DNA of 5,482 bases from Flavobacteriales bacterium UBA6049 (GTDB taxonomy: Bacteria; Bacteroidota; Bacteroidia; Flavobacteriales_G; Salibacteraceae): the NCBI GenBank assembly GCA_002429085.1, contig DIYR01000087.1, forward strand, positions 1 through 5,482, in the 5' to 3' direction. The notes under the pieces were generated by a model, which saw only the letters and a program-made list of their open reading frames with translations, did not search any database and was not told where the DNA came from. Below are positions 1-5,278 of the stretch, piece after piece; position 1 is the stretch's first letter; each line of letters opens with the position of its first letter. Both the position numbers and the translations under genes were made by a program.

Positions 1-516
1 GTTTCAGGAATGATGGCAGCAGATGCTTTCCAATGGTATGATAGAGAAGTAGCAAACCAAATGATTGCTGCTGCAAATGCATCTATGCAAAAGCAGTATG
101 AAACTAATGAGCCCGATTATGTTGCTCCTTTTGGATTGAATGACGAACAATCGAAAGAAGAATTTGTAGCGATTTCTTCTAATCCTGAAGCTGCTGCTTC
201 TTATGACTATTACGGAAGAGATGGAGTTAGAGGACCAAAGGCTGTAGAAAACTTTACCAACATGCACATAGGTGATCAAGGTATGCAATCTATGATTTCT
301 ATTGGAGAAGCATATGCTGATAAAATTGTACAACCTACTCTTGTAATCTATGGTACAAACGCTTCTACAGCCCCTTGCTCTATTGGATTTATTGATAAAC
401 TCACGAATAACCCTGAGGTTATGGCATTAGATGAGTTTGGACATCTTGATTTCTATTACAAGCCAGATGCTGTAAAAGTATCAACTGACGCTGTGGCTGA
501 ATTCTTCAACAAGTAA
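1..516 (+). CDS. Alpha/beta hydrolase (YcjY/dienelactone-hydrolase-like), 5'-truncated by window edge
   Basis: This is the C-terminal half of an alpha/beta hydrolase, the first of three tandem paralogues. The frame is open from base 1 and reads VSGMM, the same VSGM segment that lies just after the nucleophile elbow in the two complete neighbours. The real start is therefore upstream of the window and the ATG at 10 is internal. Of 171 visible residues, YDYY (68-71) matches the family's conserved YDYY segment. A strand-loop GTNAST (118-123) lies where the catalytic acid is usually found but contains no Asp. FGHLDFY (146-152) supplies the likely catalytic His148, and the protein ends with the usual helix (AVAEFF). 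The nucleophile cannot be seen. It is more diverged than the other two copies. Substrate is unknown; hydrolysis of an ester, lactone or similar bond is the family expectation. Location cannot be judged without the N-terminus. A strong terminator follows about 40 bases after the stop. Confidence 0.85.
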   Translation, partial: VSGMMAADAFQWYDREVANQMIAAANASMQKQYETNEPDYVAPFGLNDEQSKEEFVAISSNPEAAASYDYYGRDGVRGPKAVENFTNMHIGDQGMQSMISIGEAYADKIVQPTLVIYGTNASTAPCSIGFIDKLTNNPEVMALDEFGHLDFYYKPDAVKVSTDAVAEFFNK

Positions 517-557
517 TTTAGCAATTACGAGACTAATCGAGTCTGACTAAATCAAGC

Positions 558-587
558 AAAAGGGAGCTATAATAGCTCCCTTTTTTT
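558..587 (+). terminator. Rho-independent terminator of the first hydrolase gene
   Basis: An 8-bp perfect stem, gggagcta (562-569) with tagctccc (573-580), closes a 3-base loop. It is extended by A residues (558-561) pairing with a run of seven T (581-587). It lies about 40 bases after the stop codon of the truncated hydrolase. A small extra inverted repeat (agact 530-534 / agtct 540-544) lies just before it, with no evident function. Confidence 0.9.
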
Positions 588-730
588 GTTTCCTATCTCC
601 TCTACTCATTGTTTAAGACAATATACCAATGTGCTTTACAGGCTCTTGAACAACCCTAATTTCATGAAAATCACAATAAACACCATCCAATTAATAAATT
701 ACATCACAACAACAAATAATCTTAATTAAT
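588..730. other. Non-coding stretch between terminator and promoter block
   Basis: No convincing gene is visible here on either strand. The sequence is A+T-rich. The only structure I see is a small inverted repeat attgt-N5-acaat (608-622). Its left side, attgttta, recurs at 758-765 inside the putative control region of the next gene, so it could be an extra regulator half-site. That is a weak inference from one 8-base match in A+T-rich DNA. Confidence 0.4.
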
Positions 731-796
731 AACCAAAATATATACGTATTCTGTTAAATTGTTTAACAAGTCAACTTCCTGTTTTCCGGTACTTTG
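731..796 (+). promoter_or_regulatory. Putative promoter/operator of the cytoplasmic hydrolase gene (copy 1 of a shared block)
   Basis: Three short motifs occur in the order aaccaaaat (731-739), tgttta (760-765) and gtactttg (789-796). The same three, at exactly the same spacing (29 and 29 bases start to start), occur upstream of the next hydrolase gene at 1926-1991. The final motif ends in TTTG, as the Bacteroidota -7 element TAnnTTTG does, although here only one base separates TA from TTTG. Transcription would then start near 803, leaving an untranslated leader of about 38 bases. A palindrome at 752-768 overlaps the middle motif. The promoter role is inferred; the repetition is directly visible. 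Confidence 0.6.
752..768. promoter_or_regulatory. Palindromic operator-like site TGTTAAA-N3-TTTAACA
   Basis: Perfect 7-bp arms, tgttaaa (752-758) and tttaaca (762-768), flank the 3-base spacer ttg. The site covers the position where the -33 region of the promoter would lie. This geometry suits a dimeric DNA-binding protein. The equivalent region of the next gene keeps only the right half (tgttta, 1955-1960), so the palindrome is specific to this copy. The binding protein is unknown; A+T-rich palindromes of this size can arise by chance. Confidence 0.4.
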
Positions 797-840
797 AACA
801 TGTTACACTCTGTTAATAAACTATTTACACTTCAAACACA

Positions 841-1812
841 ATGGAAAATCTAAAAGCAGGAAAAAACATCGTATCCTTTAAAAGTCAAGGAGTAAAATTA
901 GCTGGTCTCTTATTCACACCAGAAGATTTTGATCAATCAAAAACATACCCAGCCGTAGTATTTTCTGGTCCTCTTAACCAAATTAAAGAGCAAATGGGTT
1001 CTTCTTATGGTAAAGAAATGTCTGCAAAAGGTTATGTGTTTCTATCATTTGATCATTTAGGTTATGGCGACAGTGAAGGAGGAATACGAGACAATGAAAA
1101 CCCTTTTATCAAGATGGAAAGTATTAGAGATGCTATTAGTTATCTCGGAACCTTACCATTTGTTAACAAGATTTATGGTTTAGGCGGCTGTGCAAGTGGT
1201 GGATACATGTCAACAGTAGCAGTTACCGACAAAAGATTATCAGCAGTTGCCACTGTTAGCGGTATGCTAAACAATAAAGGAAACTACTTCGGAGTAATGT
1301 CTAAAGAGCAGCTAATCCCGTTATTTACAATGGCTAATTCCGCTAGGCAAAAACTATATGAAACTGGAGAAACTGAATACTATGATGCATTCAACATGGA
1401 AAATGTACCAGTTGAAGAACGAAAGATCAATGAGGGTTATGATTACTACATGACCAAAAGAGCAGGAAAAGAAACAAATCCTAACTACAACCATTTAGTT
1501 CCTAAAATGGCTATGGAACTCCTGCCTCTTACCAATGCTACAGAATATGCACCATATCTCTATACTCCTTACATAGGTATTGTGGGTGAGAAAACAATTC
1601 CAACAAATAGCAAAGAAGGGTCTATGCCAAACGAGGGAGAAATGCCAGCGGAATTGCATACAGGTGTACTCACAGTAGATTTTTACAACGCCACCAGCGA
1701 ACCCAAAGAGTTGCACGTAATTCCTGGAGCTTCGCACGTTAGTTTATACGATATTGAAGAACATGTTGAACAGGCAGTATCTAAAATGGATACGTTCTTT
1801 AAAAAATTCTAG
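841..1812 (+). CDS. Alpha/beta hydrolase, cytoplasmic, with Cys-type nucleophile elbow and an internal insertion
   Basis: A 323-residue alpha/beta hydrolase of the YcjY/dienelactone-hydrolase-like group, probably hydrolysing an ester or lactone; the substrate is unknown. In order: an N-terminal strand pair (NLKAGKN, 3-9), a loop with KEQ (49-51) matching the family's GxKEQ segment, FDHLGYGDSEG (70-80), the nucleophile elbow GGCASGG (115-121), YDYYM (200-204), and GASHVSLYD (296-304) with likely catalytic His299. In the elbow, Cys117 fits a GxCx(G/S) pattern as in dienelactone hydrolase; Ser119 is an alternative nucleophile. No Asp stands at the usual acid position after the strand near 245. 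About 19 extra residues (roughly 252-280) are present relative to the next paralogue. The in-frame stop at 817 rules out a longer start with a signal peptide, so the protein should stay in the cytoplasm. No Shine-Dalgarno is evident. It has its own promoter block and terminator. Confidence 0.9.
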   Translation: MENLKAGKNIVSFKSQGVKLAGLLFTPEDFDQSKTYPAVVFSGPLNQIKEQMGSSYGKEMSAKGYVFLSFDHLGYGDSEGGIRDNENPFIKMESIRDAISYLGTLPFVNKIYGLGGCASGGYMSTVAVTDKRLSAVATVSGMLNNKGNYFGVMSKEQLIPLFTMANSARQKLYETGETEYYDAFNMENVPVEERKINEGYDYYMTKRAGKETNPNYNHLVPKMAMELLPLTNATEYAPYLYTPYIGIVGEKTIPTNSKEGSMPNEGEMPAELHTGVLTVDFYNATSEPKELHVIPGASHVSLYDIEEHVEQAVSKMDTFFKKF

Positions 1813-1830
1813 ATTCAAGTCTAATTCGCA

Positions 1831-1869
1831 AACAAAAAGAGGAACTGTAGTACAGTTCCTCTTTTTGTT
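1831..1869. terminator. Perfect 39-bp palindromic terminator, potentially bidirectional
   Basis: The arm at 1831-1849 is exactly complementary to the arm at 1851-1869, with a single central base at 1850 (an effective loop of about five bases). The arms carry an A-run on the left and a T-run on the right around a gaggaactg core. It starts 18 bases after the stop codon. As both strands end in a T-run it could stop transcription from either direction, although no gene on the minus strand needs it here. Confidence 0.92.
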
Positions 1870-1925
1870 TTAGCACTCTACTCCACTATTAATAAGCTAC
1901 GCCTACTATAAAACCTACTTTATCT

Positions 1926-1991
1926 AACCAAAATTTATAACTGTTATACAGAAATGTTTAGATCATGAAACCTTTACCCAAACGTACTTTG
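1926..1991 (+). promoter_or_regulatory. Putative promoter/operator of the exported hydrolase gene (copy 2 of the shared block)
   Basis: The motifs aaccaaaat (1926-1934), tgttta (1955-1960) and gtactttg (1984-1991) repeat those at 731-796 with identical spacing. The stretch directly after the first motif is also largely conserved (tata at 1936-1939 and a t-purine-tt segment at 1942-1945), whereas the 23-base spacer before gtactttg is not. If gtactttg is the -7 element, transcription begins near 1998, giving a leader of about 20 bases that includes the ribosome binding site. A small inverted repeat ctgt-N3-acag (1941-1951) lies between the first two motifs. Confidence 0.6.
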
Positions 1992-2005
1992 TATCAACAA
2001 TTTAA

Positions 2006-2011
2006 AAGGTG
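2006..2011 (+). promoter_or_regulatory. Ribosome binding site that fixes the start at 2018
   Basis: The sequence aaggtg matches the anti-Shine-Dalgarno complement and lies six bases before the ATG at 2018. The same bases overlap a possible in-frame GTG at 2009, which would leave that codon with no binding site of its own. The ATG is therefore the better start. It also places a standard signal peptide at the exact N-terminus. Confidence 0.7.
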
Positions 2012-2017
2012 AATTTT

Positions 2018-3034
2018 ATGAACACTCTAGTAAAAACAATAGTCAGCTTGTTATTGATTGCAACATCATTTCAACTGAATGCAGAAGACAATACAACAAA
2101 GAACCTAAAGGCAGGTAAAAACAAAATCACATTTGTAACAAAAACCATGGGAGGTGATTTAAACCTTGCTGGAAACCTGTATTTGCCAAGTGACTTTGAT
2201 GCTTCTAAAAAGTATCCTACCATTGTTTTTACAGGGCCAATGACTCAGGTTAAAGAACAAATGGCTTCAGTATATGGCGAAAAGTTTTCAGAAAGAGGCT
2301 ATGTATTCTTAGCTTTTGACCATTCTGGATTTGGAGAAAGTGAAGGAGAGATAAGAGGTTACGAAAATGTCGCAAGTAAAATTAACGATGTTGAAGATGC
2401 CATCTCTTACTTAAGAACCCTTCCATTTGTTGATAGGGAGCAACTATATGGTGTTGGTGGTTGTATGGGTGCTAATACTATGGTATACACAGCCGTAACA
2501 GACAAAAGACTCAAAAAAATAGCTGTTGTTTCAGGAATGCTCGCTAATACACTAGTGAATCTTAAAGCTGATAAAGAAGAGATTACTGAGCAAAAATTAA
2601 TAAGCGCAAGTGAATCTATGCAACGATTCTATGAAACGGGTACCGTTGAGCAATTTGACTTGTTCAACATGGCCGAAGCAAAAGAATCAGAAGTAAGAGC
2701 GGTAAGAGAAGGATACGACTATTACATGACTCCGAGAGGAGGGGCACAAACAAATCCTACTTACTCACATCTTGGAGCAGAGTTTTTTGTATTAGATAAT
2801 GCTAGATGGAACGCTTCTTACATTGCGAAATATATGACAACACCGGTATTAACGGTTTATGGTACTGAAGCATCAACCAAAATTCTATCTTGGCTAATGT
2901 TTCATCGCAGAGCCAATAAACCTAAAAAGAAACTTAAAATAAAAGGTGCTAGCCACGTAGATCTGTACGATAAAGTTGAATATGTAGATCAAGCAGTTAC
3001 GGGTATGGATGAATTCTTCAAATCAACCAAGTAA
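2018..3034 (+). CDS. Exported alpha/beta hydrolase with Sec signal peptide
   Basis: A 338-residue paralogue of the preceding hydrolase, with many shared segments (NLKAGKN, KEQM, GYVFL, TLPFV, EGYDYYMT, GASHV, LYD). Residues 1-22 form a signal peptide: MNTLVKT, a hydrophobic core IVSLLLIATSF, then LNA before a likely cleavage site at Ala22/Glu23. No lipobox Cys is present, so the product should be soluble in the periplasm or secreted. The elbow is GGCMGAN (147-153): Cys149 is in the nucleophile position and Gly151 replaces the Ser119 seen in the neighbour, which favours Cys as the nucleophile. Likely catalytic His313 is in GASHVDLYD. The acid position reads GTEAST (282-287), with no Asp, as in the truncated first copy. 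Substrate is unknown; family members act on esters or lactones. It is a single-gene unit with its own promoter block and terminator. Confidence 0.9.
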   Translation: MNTLVKTIVSLLLIATSFQLNAEDNTTKNLKAGKNKITFVTKTMGGDLNLAGNLYLPSDFDASKKYPTIVFTGPMTQVKEQMASVYGEKFSERGYVFLAFDHSGFGESEGEIRGYENVASKINDVEDAISYLRTLPFVDREQLYGVGGCMGANTMVYTAVTDKRLKKIAVVSGMLANTLVNLKADKEEITEQKLISASESMQRFYETGTVEQFDLFNMAEAKESEVRAVREGYDYYMTPRGGAQTNPTYSHLGAEFFVLDNARWNASYIAKYMTTPVLTVYGTEASTKILSWLMFHRRANKPKKKLKIKGASHVDLYDKVEYVDQAVTGMDEFFKSTK

Positions 3035-3063
3035 ATACTCTACAAATACAAGCAGTAAGTCTT

Positions 3064-3098
3064 AAAAAAAGAGGAGTCAATGCGGCTCCTCTTTTTTT
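3064..3098 (+). terminator. Rho-independent terminator of the exported hydrolase gene
   Basis: A stem of about 15 bp is formed by seven A plus gaggagtc (3064-3078) with ggctcctc plus seven T (3084-3098), including one G-U pair, around the loop aatgc. Its aaaaagagga...tcctcttttt arms resemble those of the terminator at 1831-1869, suggesting that the terminator was duplicated with the gene. It separates the hydrolase from the downstream regulator gene. Confidence 0.92.
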
Positions 3099-3143
3099 GT
3101 ATTCCGTATAGTTATGACATTATCTCTCAAGATTAATTTCATA

Positions 3144-3151
3144 TATATTTG
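3144..3151 (+). promoter_or_regulatory. Putative -7 element (TATATTTG) of the AraC-family gene
   Basis: TATATTTG is an exact match to the Bacteroidota -7 consensus TAnnTTTG and lies 31 bases before the TTG start codon. I find no clear -33 TTG at the expected distance. The 8-base string tttgatac occurs at 3148-3155 and again at 3182-3189 over the start codon, which might be a regulator half-site or chance. The shared block found before the two hydrolase genes is not present here. Confidence 0.5.
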
Positions 3152-3182
3152 ATACGTTGCTATTAAAATCAATCTAGAGGGT

Positions 3183-4103
3183 TTGATACATTTAAAATCT
3201 ATTCGTGAAAGCATAGAATTCTGGGGTATTCCAGAACCAAAGCATACTCAGTTTTTAGCAATTCGTCCATCGGAAGAGGTAAATGAACAAGTACACGAAC
3301 TTGCTAACTTTAAGCAAATCAGACATGGACATTACATCGTTGCGTTTAAGAAAATAACCAAAGGTGTTTTCCACTACGGACGAACAGAATTTGACTCTAC
3401 AACAGGTGTACTGATCCTGCTAGGACCAGATCAATTAGTAGAAGTACAAAACATAGAAATAGAGCCTGGAGGATTCTCTCTTTTGTTTGAAAAGGACTTC
3501 TTTCTCGGGCATCCACTTTTTAACAATCTCTCTAAGTACGGCTTTTTTGATTATTCATTACATGAAGCATTACACCTTTCTCCAAGAGAAGAAACAACAC
3601 TTCAAAGAATCTACGATAACATAGAGTCTGAATATAATAACTACGTAGGCGAATCAAGCAAAGAGTTAATCATTTCTCACGTTGAAACATTATTGAAGTA
3701 CGTAATGCGCTTTTATAAGAGACAGTTCCTAAATAGACAGGTACTCAACAGTGATTTGTTTCAGAAGTTTAAAGTTAAACTAGATCAATACATTTCAGAT
3801 AATAACCTTATTGAAAAAGGCCCTCCTACACTAGATTGGTTGGCGAATGAGTTATCAGTAAGTAAGAGATACTTAAGCGACAGTATCAAAACAGAAACTG
3901 GTAAAACAGCTAAAGATCAAGTGAATTTGTTCTTAATTGAACAAGCCAAAAACCTGTTGCTTGAGCCTAACGCATCTATATCTACTACGGCATACAAACT
4001 AGGTTTTGAGTATCCTCAATACTTTACCAGATTGTTTAAAAAGAAAACTGGAATGAGTCCTAAGACCTACATTAAAACCCACTCTTACCAAGGAATGAGT
4101 TAG
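3183..4103 (+). CDS. AraC-family transcriptional regulator
   Basis: A 306-residue regulator. The C-terminal third is a typical AraC/XylS DNA-binding domain with two helix-turn-helix units: the first near 216-240 (LDWLANELSVSKRYLSD...TG) and the second near 265-290 (ISTTAYKLGFEYPQYFTRLFKK), followed by the family's TGMSPKTY ending. The first 180 or so residues form a sensor-like domain, probably cupin-like, with no motif that names the ligand. The first standard start after the in-frame stop (TGA, 3150) is TTG at 3183. There is no in-frame ATG until deep in the gene, so the start is TTG or a rarer codon such as ATT at 3162. A purine-rich agaggg (3176-3181) lies too close to the TTG to be an ideal ribosome site. 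It is a separate unit from the hydrolases, but its position makes them its likely targets (inference). Confidence 0.9.
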   Translation: MIHLKSIRESIEFWGIPEPKHTQFLAIRPSEEVNEQVHELANFKQIRHGHYIVAFKKITKGVFHYGRTEFDSTTGVLILLGPDQLVEVQNIEIEPGGFSLLFEKDFFLGHPLFNNLSKYGFFDYSLHEALHLSPREETTLQRIYDNIESEYNNYVGESSKELIISHVETLLKYVMRFYKRQFLNRQVLNSDLFQKFKVKLDQYISDNNLIEKGPPTLDWLANELSVSKRYLSDSIKTETGKTAKDQVNLFLIEQAKNLLLEPNASISTTAYKLGFEYPQYFTRLFKKKTGMSPKTYIKTHSYQGMS

Positions 4104-4136
4104 AATAGAAACCGATATTTTTTTAGCTAGTTATAG
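4104..4136. other. Short convergent junction with no visible hairpin
   Basis: Only 33 bases separate the stop codons of the regulator and the cyclase. There is a run of seven T (4118-4124), but I find no stem before it on either strand, so unlike the hydrolase genes neither gene has an obvious intrinsic terminator. Transcripts may overlap at their 3' ends. Confidence 0.5.
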
Positions 4137-5198
4137 TTAACCTTCTTGAGTGCGCTTAACACTCCATAATTCTACCGCATTCTCTTTACCCTTTAAATGG
4201 TGGCTTCCCTTAGGAATGAAGCTAAAACTACCCTCATCTGAAATACCCCTCTTAAACTCATCAGATATTAATAGTGGAGATTCAAGTTCATTGCATAATC
4301 CCTGAACTCTAGAAGCTGTATTAATCGTATCTCCGTGATAAGCTATTTCTCTTTTATACTTCCCTACCTCAGATACTGTAATCTTTCCCTCATGAACGCC
4401 TGCTTTAAAGAAAGGAAGACAGTCATAATTATCTAGGTAATAATCTTCTCTCTGCTTAATCAAATCCATAAACGCATAATAAGCCTTCAAACAATTCAAC
4501 CTATTCAATTCATTCGAAGGCCAAGAAAGCACCACTTCATCTCCTACATACTGGTACACTTCCGAGTCATACATTTCCATAACCGCCAAATCATTAAAGC
4601 AGTCTTGTATCAACTTACTATATCCCAGATGTCCAATTTTTTCAGCTATTGTAGTAGATGATTTTAAGTCTAAGAACATAAAAATTCGGACTCCTTCTTT
4701 AGGCTCGTAAAACTGCCCCATTATAAGCTTGTACACATTTCCTCGTCCTATCATCAAGCTTAATTGAGCAAATATGGATAACGCAGCATCAACTATAACC
4801 AGATATAGTAGCATAACCCCAATAACAGGTTGTGCAAAAAACTCAACCAACGTAAGACTGCGCTCCTCAAATACTTGCTGTTGAGCAATAAATGTCAAAA
4901 GAAATATGGCTAAAACAAATACCAATGTAAAAAGGCCACGAGCGGTTAAGAACTTTTTAAGTGATGTTCTCTTATAGAACTGCTCAGAGAAGAAAGAGGT
5001 AGCAAACCCAGAAATCAACCCAAAAAGAGTTCCGAAAACGAACAACGTAATAACGGTAGTAGTAAAAGATGCTTCCAGACCAGATAATTCTCTTGTTCCT
5101 ACCCTTCTTACCAACATAAACAGAGCAAATGCTACAGTCCAGCCAATTAAATGGTCTCTTATAATTATCCTTCTATGTTTACCACTTAGCATTTTCAT
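4137..5198 (-). CDS. Membrane-anchored class III adenylate/guanylate cyclase
   Basis: A 353-residue protein with four predicted membrane helices (about 17-31, 48-70, 88-106 and 124-149) followed by a cytoplasmic class III nucleotide cyclase domain (about 170-347), which would make a cyclic nucleotide from ATP or GTP. The metal-binding aspartates are present: Asp177 in FLDLKS and Asp220 in YVGDEVV. GVHEGK (267-272) matches the family's GxHxG strand, and Asn293 and Arg297 in GDTINTASR match the transition-state residues. The two base-selecting positions are atypical: Gln216 where adenylate cyclases have Lys, and Ala286 where Asp or Thr is usual, so the nucleotide cannot be predicted. No HAMP, PAS or other sensor domain is visible; the membrane helices would be the input. 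A start at Met3 instead of Met1 is possible, as a purine-rich tagaga lies just before. It converges on the AraC-family gene and is not in an operon here. Confidence 0.9.
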   Translation of the reverse strand: MKMLSGKHRRIIIRDHLIGWTVAFALFMLVRRVGTRELSGLEASFTTTVITLFVFGTLFGLISGFATSFFSEQFYKRTSLKKFLTARGLFTLVFVLAIFLLTFIAQQQVFEERSLTLVEFFAQPVIGVMLLYLVIVDAALSIFAQLSLMIGRGNVYKLIMGQFYEPKEGVRIFMFLDLKSSTTIAEKIGHLGYSKLIQDCFNDLAVMEMYDSEVYQYVGDEVVLSWPSNELNRLNCLKAYYAFMDLIKQREDYYLDNYDCLPFFKAGVHEGKITVSEVGKYKREIAYHGDTINTASRVQGLCNELESPLLISDEFKRGISDEGSFSFIPKGSHHLKGKENAVELWSVKRTQEG

Positions 5199-5246
5199 CT
5201 CTATACGAATCTAATCAAGGAAAGTGAATTTAAACTGACCTCTTTG

Positions 5247-5273
5247 AAAAGATAAGGACATTGAAACATTCAA
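5247..5273 (-). promoter_or_regulatory. Weak putative promoter of the cyclase gene
   Basis: Read on the minus strand, TTG (5271-5273) is followed 16 bases later by TATCTTTT (5247-5254), a seven-of-eight match to TAnnTTTG, about 48 bases before the ATG. The spacing is shorter than the 19-23 bases usual for Bacteroidota. The inverted repeat gaaac-N6-gtttc (5263-5278) overlaps the upstream half and could be an operator. Both are low-confidence readings in A+T-rich DNA. Confidence 0.3.
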
Positions 5274-5278
5274 GTTTC

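Noticed and set aside
4..333. Minus-strand open frame of 109 codons
   Set aside because: It lies antisense to the truncated hydrolase, has Ser/Ile/Cys-rich low-complexity translation and no recognisable motif. The plus-strand frame carries family motifs.
1495..1737. Minus-strand open frame of 80 codons
   Set aside because: It is antisense to the cytoplasmic hydrolase, with no recognisable domain or start signal.
2009..2017. GTG start three codons upstream for the exported hydrolase
   Set aside because: The GTG overlaps the ribosome binding site that serves the ATG at 2018. The ATG gives a normal signal peptide.
1..3034. A single hydrolase operon
   Set aside because: Strong intrinsic terminators after each gene and promoter-like blocks before two of them argue for separate units.
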